Shown here: positions 1 to 10,725 of the stretch, in pieces
Position numbering within the stretch: position 1 is the first letter of the stretch
Layout: each line of letters opens with the position of its first letter
Source: Rhinopithecus roxellana
Lineage: Eukaryota > Chordata > Mammalia > Primates > Cercopithecidae
DNA length: 64,000 bases
Direction: 5' to 3'
Assembly (NCBI RefSeq): GCF_007565055.1
Contig: NC_044566.1
Location: 60,805,332 to 60,869,331 of the forward strand
Made by a program: the position numbers and the translations under genes
The notes under the pieces: generated by a model
Told to the model about the DNA's origin: nothing
What the model saw: only the letters and a program-made list of their open reading frames with translations
Database searches by the model: none

Positions 1-173
1 ATGAAAATTAGCCAGGTATGGTGGTGCATGTCTGTAGTCCCAGCTACTCAGGAAGCTGAGGTGGAAGGATCACTTGAGCCTGGGAGGTTCAAGGCTGCAG
101 TGAGCTGTGATTGTATCACTGCACTCCATCCTGGGCAACAGAGTGAGACCCTGTCTCAAAAAAAAAAAAAAGG
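1..173 (+). mobile_element. Alu, right-arm part (cut by window edge)
   Basis: The second half of an older Alu: 'AGCCAGGTATGGTGGTGCATG' region, 'CTGCAGTGAGCTGTGATTG', 'GAGTGAGACCCTGTCTC' and a poly-A tail. The start lies outside the window. It sits in RXFP2 intron 3, antisense to the gene. Confidence 0.9.
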
Positions 174-483
174 TCTCTAGACCCTGTCAGACGTTCTTTG
201 CAGGCACTGTTGCCATGGCTAAGACTCACTACTCTAATTCATTCTCTGCAATTCTAATGAAATAATCTTCCTCACATACATTTCTGATCACGTGCTCTTC
301 CTCCTCATTAAAAAATAAAATAAATATAAGACCAAACCAAACAAACATTAGGCCCAAAACTATGATGATTGCCTGTTGTATACAGTAGTAACCTTTAAAA
401 TGGGATGTGGGCAAGACGACTCATTGTGGGTTAGGTAGAAAATAGTAGAGCTTTTGGTTGTATTTATTTATTTATTTATTTAT

Positions 484-780
484 TTTTTTTTTTTTTTTGA
501 GACGGAGTCTTGCTCTGCCACCAAGGCTGGAGTGCAGTGGCCGGCTCTCAGCTCACTGCAAGCTCCGCCTCCCGGGTTCACGCCATTCTCCTGTCTCAGC
601 CTCCCGAGTAGTTGGGACTACAGGCGCCCGCCTCGTCGCCCGGCTAGTTTTTTGTATTTTTTAGTAGAGACGGGGTTTCACCGTGTTAGCCAGGATGGTC
701 TCGATCTCCTGACCTCGTGATCCGCCCGTCTCGGCCTCCCAAAGTGCTGGGATTACAGGCTTGAGCCACCGCGCCCGGCC
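484..780 (-). mobile_element. AluY, Old World monkey type
   Basis: A full-length Alu reading from poly-T through 'GAGACGGAGTC' to 'GCGCCCGGCC'. The target site duplication GGTTGTATTTATTT is present at 456-469 and 781-794. It carries the monkey-type 'GGCTTGAGCC' and 'GTCGCCCGGCTAG' variants. A TTTA microsatellite grew from the left duplication. Confidence 0.93.
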
Positions 781-906
781 GGTTGTATTTATTTTTAATT
801 TTATCCTTTTTTTGTTTCTAATTTTCATACAGAATATTCTTGTGCATTATAAAGTATATAAGTGGTCACTATAAACTGGTATTATAAAGTACATAAAATA
901 CTGTTA

Positions 907-1020
907 GTGTCGTATTTGATATATATATGTTATATATATATATTTACATATACATACTAATGTATGTAATTGTACATTCATCTAATTATATATCTATGTC
1001 TCTACATATACACACACACC
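907..1020. repeat. TA/CA-rich low-complexity run
   Basis: Interrupted TA dinucleotides at 919-945 pass into ACATA and CACACA runs up to 1020. It is simple sequence in RXFP2 intron 3. Confidence 0.75.
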
Positions 1021-1059
1021 CCCTAAAATTCTGTCTACAGGATAGAGGCCACACTTCAG

Positions 1060-1485
1060 TGTGTGCACCAAAACCTTTCATGGGCTGGCCCCAGCCTTCT
1101 AGGCTCAGCTCCTGCCCCTCCACTTCATGCACTCAGAATGGTTGTGAAAAGGCATGCTGCAACCTGCTGCGCATCTTCCCCAGTGTTTTGCTGATCTTGC
1201 TCCCCTGCTCATCTGGTCACCTCGTAGCTTTCCTCCATCCGAGGACTTCAAAGTCCATCTCAAATGTTATCCTCTCTGGGAATCTTTCCCCATCCTCAGC
1301 ACAGCCATCATTTCTTCCAATGGGCTTCCCCATTCCCTGGTGCAAACATTATTCCTCCCTTTTAGCAATAATATTATATCATCACTGCTTTTGTAAGGAA
1401 CTGTCTTTCCTGCTACATGTGAGGTGTTTGTGGGTTAGAACTCCGTCTTAGTCATCGTTGTCCTCTCAGTGCCTAACATCTTTCT
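1060..1485 (+). mobile_element. L2 LINE remnant
   Basis: Diverged text of the L2 3' region: CTGGCCCCAGCCT, then 'CTGGGAATCTTTCCCCATCC', then a TGTTGTCCTCTCAGTGCCTA-like end. Open frames through it are chance. Confidence 0.6.
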
Positions 1486-1776
1486 TGAAGAAAATAATTA
1501 AAAGGAATAAGAATTTTACTATTTGTCACAATTATTCAATACTTATATATTCTGGCAATCAGAGAGTAATGCATGAAAAGAGCATAAATGGTTGTTTTCT
1601 TTTTTCTATCTTTCCAATCCCACAGGCAGACAACAGACCTGTTAGCCAGTGAAATAAATACATTGAACTAAAATGGAAATTCCAAAGTGAATTTGTCACA
1701 TTACCCATATAAATGTGTGCATCACAAATCATGTTTTTCACAAAGCTGATACTGTCTTTGAATCAAAACCACTTAC

Positions 1777-1854
1777 AGCACTTCTGTGTTAAGGGCACAC
1801 TGTTAGCATTTCCATGGACTGCGCCAAATATGGTCGCCCATCCACTAGTGTCAC
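1777..1854 (-). CDS. RXFP2: RXFP2 coding exon 3 (LDLa to LRR linker)
   Basis: The exon has a CACAG acceptor, 78 nt of open frame and a GTAAGT donor at 1776. It completes the glycine begun in exon 2 and reads GDTSGWATIFGAVHGNAN followed by SVPLTQKC, ending phase 1. This is the linker joining the LDLa module to the leucine-rich repeat ectodomain. In the RXFP1/RXFP2 family this linker takes part in hormone-dependent activation. Remembered human sequence differs at three positions: T to A in FGTVHG, A to P in SVALTQ, and E to K before the final cysteine. The exon has no independent start codon and is recognised by homology and splice signals. Confidence 0.93.
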
Positions 1855-2314
1855 CTGTGAAATGGTGATTGAGATGTGTCACTTATTCTAGAAATTAAAT
1901 ACCATCTTACAAAAGTTTAACAGTTTGATAATGATTTTAAACTAAAATATGTTTAAGTAATAGAATGATTGATCTTTTAAATACATAGTAAGGGAGAAAA
2001 AGTTAGGCAAACATCTGCAAGGTATCCCTTTTTTACATGAAAAATACTCCAAATGTATGTATCATAAAATTTGCAATGCAAGTATGTAATTATTTTACAT
2101 AAATATAAATGTCTTGGAAAATATCAACTATTTCTAATACTGACATTTTCCACGTTTGACCTTAATTTTGAGGACCTCCGAAGAAAATATCTGAATTTTG
2201 TTTTGTCACGTGCATACTGCTGTATATGTAGAAGCATACTTGATAGATATATTGAGTTCTGATAACATTTATGTCATCCGACTTTTTTTTAATAAAGCAA
2301 AAGCAAAGTTTCTT
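1855..2314. other. RXFP2 intron 2, unassigned AT-rich sequence
   Basis: The acceptor of exon 3 is at its left edge. Beyond that I see no repeat family, gene or structured element. Confidence 0.6.
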
Positions 2315-2326
2315 AAAGGCTTTTTT

Positions 2327-2613
2327 CTGGGTGCAGTGGCACTTGTTTGTAACCTCAGCAGAGGCTGAGGTGGGAGGATCACTTGCATGTAGGAGTTCAA
2401 GACCAGCTTGGGAAACATAGGGAGACCCTCTCTTTACAAAAAATAAAAAGTTAACTGGGCATGGTGGTGTGCACCTGTAGTCCTAGCTACTTGGGAGACT
2501 GAGGTGGGAGGATAGCTTGATCCCAGGAGGTCACAGCTGCAGTGAGCAGTGATCACGGCACTGCACTCCAGCCTGGGTGACAGAGGGAGACCCTGTCTCA
2601 AATAAATAAATAA
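2327..2613 (+). mobile_element. AluJ-like element
   Basis: A diverged full-length Alu starting CTGGGTGCAGTGG and ending in an AAAT-rich tail. The flanking repeats AAAGGCTTTTT and AAAGGTTTTT look like a target site duplication. Confidence 0.85.
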
Positions 2614-3174
2614 AGGTTTTTGAGTCCTGCTGAGAAAAATAACATTTCCTCAATTTGTCATATATTAATGTCAATTTGTCGTATGTAAATATAATTTATT
2701 TGCCAAATTTTCCTCTTCTTTTTGATAAATCGTATTTTTAAAAAAGGAGGTCTAATTGTGAAGTATTGTTATTTCAGTATATGCTATAAAATAATAAAAT
2801 ATGCATTATAGTGTAAGATACTGAAGTTCACACAAATGCCTAAGTAAATTAAAATAATTGCCCACAGTCTGCTTTGATCCTTGGAATCTTTATTTCTATT
2901 TCTTATTAATATTCTCAGTAATTCAACTATGATGCTGCCTCACTTGCTTTATTTAATTTGGGTTCAGAAATCCTCATGGGGTAAACATTCATGGCTTCTG
3001 GTTCCCATGCAGCAAAAAGGAAAGGACGAGAATTTGAGGAACTTGCCCATTGGCATCCAGAGAGTTGCCCCCAAAACTGAGCACTGACTCTGTACTCTCC
3101 AGCTCTAAGCTTTGTGATAAGACTGAGGCCTCTTCTCAAGGAGTTCCTACCTAGGAAGATAAATGCAATGATAA
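2614..3174. other. RXFP2 intron 2, unassigned
   Basis: AT-rich single-copy sequence. No recognised repeat or gene. Confidence 0.5.
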
Positions 3175-3175
3175 G

Positions 3176-3475
3176 GGCTGGGTGCAGTGGCTCATGCCCA
3201 TAATCCCAGCACTTTGGAGGCAGAGGCAGGCAGATCACCTAAGGTCAGGAGTTCCAGACCAGCCTGGCCAACATGGTGAAACCCCATCTCTATTAAAAAT
3301 ACAAAAAGTTAGCTGGGCATAGTGGAGGGCGCCTGAAATCCTAGCTACTCAGGAGGCTGAGGCAGGAGAATCGCTTGAACCCAGGAGGCAGAGGTTGCAG
3401 TGAGCCAAGATCACGCCATTGCACTCCAGCCTGGGCAACAAGAGCGAGACTCCATCTCAAAAACAAACAACGTCA
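3176..3475 (+). mobile_element. AluS-like element
   Basis: Full-length Alu from GGGCTGGGTGCAGTGG to CTCCATCTCAAAAAC. The flanks AATGCAATGATAAGG and AATGAAAAGATAAGG look like a diverged target site duplication. Confidence 0.9.
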
Positions 3476-3914
3476 ACAACAATGAAAAGATAAGGCATTC
3501 TACTTTGTGCAGCATACAGATACGCCCAGGGTGCTGTGTTAACACAGATAAATTGCAGCCATCCTAGAACGGTGATACAGCTTCAGGGAGGCCAGGGAAG
3601 CCCTCCTGGAGGAGGAGACACTTAAACCGGGCCCTGAAGAATGAGTGGAAGTGATCCACGGGAAGTGTGGGCAGAGGCTGTGTCCCTCAGAGGGAGGCAT
3701 GCCTGAGTACCCAGGGGCAGGACAGAAGATTCTAGAGATGCATGCCGTGAGCTTTGCTGCCCCACTTTGGTGGGTGGTTGAGCAGCGCTGAAGAGAGGTA
3801 GCTCTCTGTGGGAGAAAACACGCGGGATTTTTTCTGATTAACTAGACATATCAGCCTCTCTTGGCATCAGTTTCCTCCAGAGAAAAATATTTTTTAGGTT
3901 TCAATAAACAGAGC

Positions 3915-4108
3915 TGAAATTGGCCTGTAAGATGCTCTGTTATCTGGCCTCTGGTTACCCCTTCATTCCCTGTGTATACCCCTGTTCACTCTGCTTGAGT
4001 CACACACCATCAAACACATCATCCTGTTTCAGTCAGCCTTGGGCCTTTGCACTTGATGTTGCCTTTGCCTGGAATTCTGCCCCTCTAGAATATTTCATAG
4101 TTTCTTTT

Positions 4109-4184
<76 letters not shown>

Positions 4185-4460
4185 TGTTCTCAATCCAAGT
4201 GTCATCATCTTATAAAGATATTCTCTGGTTACGTCCTTGAAATATCCCTCCCTCCAAGTTACTTTCTATTTCATTGTCCTGTTTCATTGCCTTACTTATC
4301 ACTCAGATTATTTAATTCCTTACATACGGTTTATCATCATCTTAGTTCACATTATCCATGTGAACTCCACAAGGTCAAGACACTTGTCTCCCTTGAGCTC
4401 ACTGTGTCCCAGTGATTTGGAGAGCTCCTGGCACATAGTGGGCACTCAGTATAGGTCCAT
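3915..4460 (+). mobile_element. L2 LINE remnant, split by TTTC repeat
   Basis: L2 3'-end text on both sides of the tetranucleotide array: GCCTTTGCACTTGATGTTGCC and CTGGAATTCTGCCCC before it, and CTCCTGGCACATAGTGGGCA after it. Confidence 0.6.
4101..4185 (+). repeat. (TTTC)n tetranucleotide array
   Basis: About 21 nearly perfect TTTC units in RXFP2 intron 2. Arrays this long and pure usually vary in length between individuals. Confidence 0.97.
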
Positions 4461-4510
4461 TCTATCAGTTAATTCTCTAGCTAGGCCCATTCACACTTTA
4501 TGAATATTCT

Positions 4511-4823
4511 TTTTTTTTTTTTTTTTTTTTTTGAGTTGCAGTTTTGCTCTTGTTGCCCAGGCTGGAGTGCAGTGGCACGATCTTGGCTCACTGCAACCTT
4601 ACCTCCTGGGATCAGGCAATTCTCCTGCCTCAGCCTCCTGAGTAGCTGGAATTACAGGCACCTGCCACCACGGCCAGCTAATTTTTTTTTTTTTGTATTT
4701 TCAGTAGAGACTGGGGTTTCACCATGTTGGCCAGGCTGATCTTGAACTCCTGACCTCAGGTGAGCCACCTGCCTCAGCCTCCTAAAGTGCTGGGATTACA
4801 GGCGTGAGCCACCGTGCCTGGCC
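4511..4823 (-). mobile_element. AluS-like element
   Basis: A full-length inverted Alu with a long poly-T. The target site duplication ACTTTATGAATATTCTT flanks it (right copy 4824-4840). Confidence 0.93.
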
Positions 4824-5174
4824 ACTTTATGAATATTCTTGAAGCTGAACCAAATTACCAGCCATAAGGAGGTAGTCATAGAAAGCCCCTTAAAATTAAA
4901 ATATGAGTATTGAAGTAGATTTTCAAATATAATTTTATTTTTATAAAATATAACATTTTATGATACTGCATTTCTGACTTAAGCAACCTCAACATACAAA
5001 AATTCAGGTCGTTATCACAAATACATCGGGGAATCATTATTTGTGTTTCCAAGGGAGTCCCTACAGAAAACCAAATCAGTTTTCCTAGTTTATCACAATC
5101 ATTATCCAATGGACCCACAGTTTTGGGGTGTTCATAAAGTGAGGAACACAAGGGGAACCAAGGGGAGCACTCAC

Positions 5175-5321
5175 CACAGTTCTCTTCGTCCGCCCCGTTC
5201 CCACAGTCATCCTCGCCATCACAGTGGAAAGCTCGGGGCAAGCACTTGGTAAGATTCCCACAGGGAAAATATCCTTTTTGGCATGAAGGAGTGATCATGC
5301 TAGCTTGAGTCAGTGCAAAAT
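5175..5321 (-). CDS. RXFP2: RXFP2 coding exon 2 (LDL-receptor class A module)
   Basis: The exon encodes DFALTQASMITPSC followed by a complete LDLa module: six cysteines (PSC, FPC, TKC, FHC, DDC, ENC) and the acidic calcium-binding stretch DGEDDCGNGADEENC. An N-glycosylation sequon, NLT, lies between cysteines 2 and 3. The acceptor follows a pyrimidine-rich tract ending CATGTAG, and the donor is G|GTGAGT at 5174. Length is 147 nt with phase 1 at both ends, the usual shape of an LDLa exon. In RXFP1 and RXFP2 this module is required for receptor activation rather than for primary hormone binding. Differences from remembered human sequence are Q-A-S for Q-G-S and DGEDDC for DGKDDC. All six cysteines and the acidic ligands are intact, so the module looks functional. 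Confidence 0.96.
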
Positions 5322-5475
5322 CTACATGAAAGAGGGGCAAAAAAAAAGTGTTACCATGGCCAAGCTCTCTCTGTGTTATCCCATTTAATTTTCACAAGAA
5401 TTATATGAGTTGAGTTCATCTGGTGTTATTCTTAGTGCACAATTTCTTTGAATAATATTCTTAATGACAACTTCA

Positions 5476-5751
5476 TTTTTTATTTTTAGACGGAGTCTCA
5501 CTCTATTGCCAGGCTGGAGTGCACGATCTCAGCTCACTGCAACCTCTGCCTCCCAAATTCAAGCAATTCTCCTGCCTCAGCCTCCTGAGTAGCTGGAATT
5601 ACATACGTGCACCACCACGTCCGACTAATTTTTGTATTTTTAGTAGAGACGGGGTTTCACCATGTTGGCCAGGCTGGTCTCAAACTCCTGACTAGCCCAC
5701 CTTGGCCTCCCAAAGTGCTGAGATTACAGATGTGAGCCACCTCGCCCGGCC
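5476..5751 (-). mobile_element. AluS-like element
   Basis: Inverted Alu ending CTCGCCCGGCC, with short internal deletions. It lies about 150 bases from exon 2, inside intron 1. Confidence 0.9.
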
Positions 5752-6095
5752 AGTGATAACATTTTAAACAGCCATAATCACACTGAATACCAGCTATATC
5801 AAGAACAGAATCAGGGTTCATTTTGAATTCACTTCCACAAGGTAATCATAAAACCAGATGTATTGTCCTAGTTTTGTATGGAATCAAGGAGTCATCCACC
5901 GTTGAAAACAGAAAGGTAAAACCATGAGCTAATAGGGTCAAATGGGTCGATTTATTTACTTATTAATCTTTTACAAGAAAGATTTGAGGTAACATGATAA
6001 AAATATACCTGCAAAAGGAGAGTTTAAGTGTGAGTTAGAGAGAAATCCAGAAACACATTAGAATGAGGAAAACTAGGATTGAACATTGAACACTC

Positions 6096-6300
6096 ATCTA
6101 TGGTGTCTACTGGGTCTACTGTTTGCCAGACACTTCACACAGTGGTTATTATTGTTAATCTTTCAGCCAGCCTATAGTATGGGCGATATTATCCTTCATG
6201 TTTTGGGATGAGGGAAGTTAAATATCTTGTGTGCAGTGGTTCATCTGGGAAGTGACACAGAGTGGCTTTGAATCCCTCTGACTCCGTAGGCCCACCCTTA
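6096..6300 (-). mobile_element. MIR SINE
   Basis: Inverted MIR: TTGCCAGACACT, then GATGAGGGAAGTTAAATA, then AGTGACACAGAGTGGCTTTG, in the order expected of the MIR core and tail. Confidence 0.7.
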
Positions 6301-6639
6301 GCCATTGTACTATGAGACTATCAATCGATTCAGGAATCTGCATTTCAAGGAGCATAAATCAGGACTAGTTAGAAACAATCTTCTGGTGCAGGGTACATAA
6401 GAGAAGACCAATGAGAGTTGAATAACTGCTGAGTTGAATAAGAAATTAAAGAAAGGAAATATAATTGACATTTACAAAAGTATTATATCTATGGCTAGGA
6501 TGACCAAAACAATTCTAGCAATTTAGATGTAAGAGATATTCTTTCAATTTTGAGAGAATACTTTTCAGAAAATAAAGAGACATGTTTATAAGTTGGCTAA
6601 TAAAATTACGGAAGTCATGTATTTTTAAAAAAGGAGTTC

Positions 6640-6945
6640 TGTCCAGGTGTAGTAACTCACGCCTGTAATCCCAGCACTTTGAGGCCGAGGTGGGGAAATC
6701 ACTTGAAGCCAGCAGTTTGAGACCAGCCTGGCCAACATGGTGAAACCCCATCTCTACTGAAAATACAAAAATTAGTCAGACATGGTGGCACGTACCTGCA
6801 GTCCTAGCTACTCAGGAGGCTGAGGCAGAAGAGTTGCTTGAACTTGGAGGGCTGAGGTTACTGTGAGCCAAGATGGCACCACTGCACTCCAGCCTGGGCG
6901 ACAAAGCTTGACTCAGTCTCAAAAAAAAAAAAAAAAAAAAAAAAA
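6640..6945 (+). mobile_element. AluS/J-like element
   Basis: A full-length diverged Alu, GTCCAGGTGTAGTAACTCAC to a 25-base poly-A. Confidence 0.9.
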
Positions 6946-7164
6946 TTGGAACTTCACAGAAATTGATTTAAGGAGAGTGTAGACACAAGAATGGCTATAG
7001 GTCGGCATGACTCATCGAAGGGAGCAAGGGATGTGGGCAAAGTGCTCCTAACCATGCCACTGAAGGCTGGCATCATGACCTGGGATTCCCTTGGGCTTGT
7101 GTGGGAGACAATATTTTTAACATAGCAGAAGGATAAGGAACAAACTTTAGTAGGAACATCATCT

Positions 7165-7275
7165 ACTTTGTGCTGGGCATTTCCTAGTTACTTGATTTGA
7201 TGTTAATGGCAACTGTGTACGGTTGGCATTAATATCCCCAAATAAAGATGAGGAAATGACTGAGAACATGAAGGC
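7165..7275 (-). mobile_element. MIR SINE fragment
   Basis: TGCTGGGCATTTCCTAGTTA followed by AAAGATGAGGAAATGACTGAG matches the inverted MIR core. Short and diverged. Confidence 0.5.
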
Positions 7276-8096
7276 ACGTCTACTTTGATTGCTGGGAAAA
7301 ATGCCCTTGTGAGGCCTGAGCCCTCCGAGCAAGTGCTGCGTTGTAGAGAGACGTCCTTCCCTGAGGCTCCTCAGGAGACTCTCCTAAAGGAGATAGAACC
7401 TGCTGCTCTCATTAACAAAGATGTCATTTGTTAAAGGGCAGGAGTTGGAGTTGAGGCACTAAAGCTACGTCTGAATTACAAATGCACATTAAGCTTTCAG
7501 TGATGTCATTAGGGAGGATGAGTAGATCATTTCAGCTTGAGTCGTTTAGTCCTGATGGCCCTGGAGATCCAGCAAGCACGGAAAAGCAGAGCCTCTGGCC
7601 CTCTCTGGGGGCAGCCGGGGGTGCTGGTGCACACTCTGGGAGGCTGGTGTGGCCACAACCTCTGGGTCTTTTCTGACTGAGGAGGAAGACTCAGAGCGTG
7701 GCTTCTGGATGTTTTCCTGTTCGTTGGCGTTTTGTTCTTACAAAAGCAAAAATTATTTTCTCGCTATTGCTACAGTAGTGGATGAAAGATTTACTCTCGG
7801 CAACTAGGCATAAGACCAGTCAAATCTGTGACTATTTTAGGAAGACTTCTCCGCTCCTTGGCACTGGGGTTGGCTTGTTAAGCCTGTTCATGCAGGGAGA
7901 GGCATACTGAGTCATAGATTTTAAAATCCCTCAACTTCTTGCTTGTAAAGATTTCTGTAGGAGGCAGATTTATAAAAATGAGTAGTCCTCCTGTGTTTGG
8001 AACATGAATGAGAGAGTCAATATATCTTTGTGTAGTGGCTTAGAAATTTTTTTAAGACAGTAATTTACAGTTAGAAATATATTTTATATCACAATC
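7276..8096. other. RXFP2 intron 1, unassigned
   Basis: Mixed-composition single-copy sequence, including a GC-richer patch at 7540-7680. No repeat family or gene was recognised. Confidence 0.5.
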
Positions 8097-8220
8097 CAGC
8101 ATACACCCAGCCATAGCCACACTCCCAACACACATCTACACCCCCACACTCACTCTCACACCCACACACACTAGCACACACCCACGCACCCTCATCCCAC
8201 ACCCATACCCACATCCACGT
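8097..8220. repeat. CA-rich low-complexity block
   Basis: Degenerate CACACA/CACCCACA sequence over about 120 bases, too imperfect to be a simple dinucleotide array. Confidence 0.8.
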
Positions 8221-8394
8221 AATGAAAAAAATTTTCCTGAAATATCACTCTTTTAAAGTTATGTGGGATGAGCTTTGATCCTTTGCTATTCTATCTTATT
8301 CAGTTGAGAAGGGATCACGTGCCTCTCAGTTGATTTCATGATCCCCTAATGGGATGTGACCTACTATTTAAACACATTCGTTAGTGATAATGCA

Positions 8395-8610
8395 CCTCAG
8401 AGACACTCAGACCTGGATTACAATTCTCTCTGCCACTCACTAGCCATGTGACCTTGAGCAGGCTACTTAACCTCTTTAAATCTTAGTTTCTTCACATTTA
8501 AAATAGAATTAATGAGAACATCTCCCTTGTGGGTGTGTTTCGGGGACAGACAAGCTGATGTGTATGAAGTGGGGAGAGCGCCTGGCCCATGGTAACCCTG
8601 GGTTAATGTC
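8395..8610 (+). mobile_element. MIR SINE, near full length
   Basis: Forward MIR: 'TCTGCCACTCACTAGCCATG', then 'TGACCTTGAGCAGGCTACTT', then CTCTTTAAATCTTAGTTTCTT and GCGCCTGGCCCATGGTAA. Confidence 0.85.
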
Positions 8611-9046
8611 GGCACACAGGCAATTTCCATACAAGGTAAGAAAATAGAATGTTAAGAAGGAAGCTCTATGTAAAATGGAAGCTTGCTGTGCCTCAGCATT
8701 TCAAGATATTTTATGTGACTTCTCTAAAAGAAATAATAGTGACCAAAATAAAAGCTTCCCCTACTTCTTTATGTTATTCCATCTTAAAAGCCATATCACA
8801 TGTATGGTTTTTATTTTATTTCAAATCTCTTTTGAAAGCTGAAGGAGGACTGTAAATGATAAATAACCAAGGAAAATGTCCTTACAGCCTCCTAACAATA
8901 TTTTCTTAACATTTAGCAGAAGCAATTAAGCATTCGATTAAAGAGAATTTTGAAATAGAGAGGTGAGGCGATGTGAGTAGGATCCTTTGAAGGTGGCATG
9001 TGGTGTTTTCTTCCAGGATTTGTTATAAAAATAGCTGTGAGTTGTG

Positions 9047-9373
9047 TTTTTTTTTGTTTTTTGTTTTTTGTTTTTGTTTTTGTTTTTCTTCTTGAGATGA
9101 AGTCTTGCTCTGTCACCCGGCTGGAGTGCAGTGGCACAATCTTGACTCACTGAAACCTCCGCCTCCCGAGCTCAAGCAATTCTCCTGTCTCATCCTCCCC
9201 AGTAGCTGGGACTACAGACTCACGCCACCACACCTGGCTAAGTTTTGTATTTTTGGTAGAGATGGGGTTTCACCATATTGGTCAGGCTGGTCTCGAACTC
9301 TTGACCTCAAATGATCCACCCGCTTCAACCTCCCAAAGTACTAGGATTGCAGGCATGAGCCACTGTGCCCGGC
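9047..9373 (-). mobile_element. AluS-like element
   Basis: Inverted Alu with a GTTTTT-expanded tail. The flanks CTGTGAGTTGTG and CTGTGAGTTCTT suggest the target site duplication. Confidence 0.9.
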
Positions 9374-10400
9374 TGACTGTGAGTTCTTTGAGGGCTGGAC
9401 CTAACTAAATGCCCATCTCACATATGCAGAAAGTCTAGGCGACAGGGGCAAACAAGCAATCAACTGTCACAAATAAACGGCGTCAAGATGGTTTCCTTTT
9501 CCCTAGAAAACAAATTGAGTTGCATCTAGCAAGTGTGGACAAAGAAGGGGAGGAAGAGACTGAACATGTATGAATAGAACCTGCCAACTGCATTTCTCGT
9601 AATTCCCTGTTCTCCACCCCAGAGTGGCATCTTCCTGAAGACATTTCAAAGCACAAATGTTATATATAAGGAGAATAAATGAATACAGTGTATTCCCCAC
9701 CCTTTTCCCTCTGTGACCTATATCTCTATTGTCTAACTTAGTGTCTTACTTGGTGCTCAGTAATTTTTTAAATGAACATGTGAATTAATGAGCCATTTAG
9801 AAATTTGAAAAAAGGAATTGAAGGAAGAAGCCTTTTCAAAATTTAAGCTTCCCAAGGCAGCAGATTTAGGCTATTATTCTGATGAGAAAATATTGTTTAG
9901 TCTTTCATGCACTTCATTTATCATTCCGCTCTGTCATTATACAAATTAAATAATAATTAGAACCCCTGCTGTACTTGGTACATAGTGAAAAAAGCATCAC
10001 TAGCTATCTGTAGAAAGTGTATGCTGTTGTCTATTCTTCCTGCCATCTGTGAAAGTGGGAAGAGAGAGTTTTTATTGAAGCATGGGGATTATAAAAATGG
10101 AGGATGCCTGCATCACAGCAGTGCTGATGGCTTCTGCAGTGGTTTCCATAGGACCCCTGCCAAACATACAGCTGAGTGGAGGCTCAAGCACATAAAAGAG
10201 AATTGCTCAGTAATCGCCCTTCTTCTGTCTTCTGGTCAATATGCTGGACGTGTCTGTGCCAATAGATTTAAAAATGACGTTCAGATGGCCTTTTAAAGCC
10301 AACTGGACTGCTGCCCAAGGCTATTTTTTGCTGCCCATCAACACTTTCCCTGGGTTATTGGGAAGCAACAGGTGAGAATCATCTTTCAGGTCCTCAGTTT
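9374..10400. other. RXFP2 intron 1, unassigned
   Basis: Single-copy sequence. A 103-codon open frame at 9985-10296 (+) has no recognised family and no gene-like context. Confidence 0.5.
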
Positions 10401-10419
10401 AAGAATTGATGGAGATATA

Positions 10420-10706
10420 GGCCGGGTGCGGTGGCTCACGCCTGTAATCCCAGCACTTTGGGAGGCCGAGGCGGGTGGATCACAAGGTCAGGAGATCGAG
10501 ACCACGGTGAAACCCCATCTCTACTAAAAATACAAAAAATTAGCCAGGCGCAGTGGCGGGCGCCTGTAGTCTCAGCTACTCAGGAGGCTGAGGCAGGAGA
10601 ATGGCGTGAACCCAGGAGGCGGAGCTTGCAGTGAGCCGAGATCGCACCACTGCACTCCAGCCTGGGGGACAGAGCGAGACTCCATCTCAAAAAAAAAAAA
10701 AAAAGA
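10420..10706 (+). mobile_element. AluY
   Basis: Young Alu with a perfect 19-base target site duplication (10401-10419 and 10707-10725). About 13 bases that normally read 'CATCCTGGCTAACA' are missing between GAGACCA and CGGTG. It has the standard 'CTCACGCC' and 'GAGCCGAGATCG' forms, not the monkey-type ones. Confidence 0.95.
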
Positions 10707-10725
10707 AAGAATTGATGGAGATATA

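Noticed and set aside
454..720. Open frames of 60-120 codons with text such as 'ETESCSATKAGVQWPALSS...' here and at many other sites
   Set aside because: They are the usual translations of inverted Alu elements, as shown by the Alu nucleotide landmarks and target site duplications.
1..1776. RXFP2 exon 4 within the left edge
   Set aside because: I searched the minus strand for the start of the leucine-rich repeat region and found no match with splice sites.
4876..5340. A single 154-codon minus-strand frame covering the LDLa module
   Set aside because: Only 5175-5321 is exon. The frame runs through the splice donor and acceptor into intron, and its Met lies upstream of the acceptor.
9985..10296. 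103-codon frame on the plus strand in RXFP2 intron 1
   Set aside because: No family, no flanking splice or promoter signals, and antisense to the host gene.
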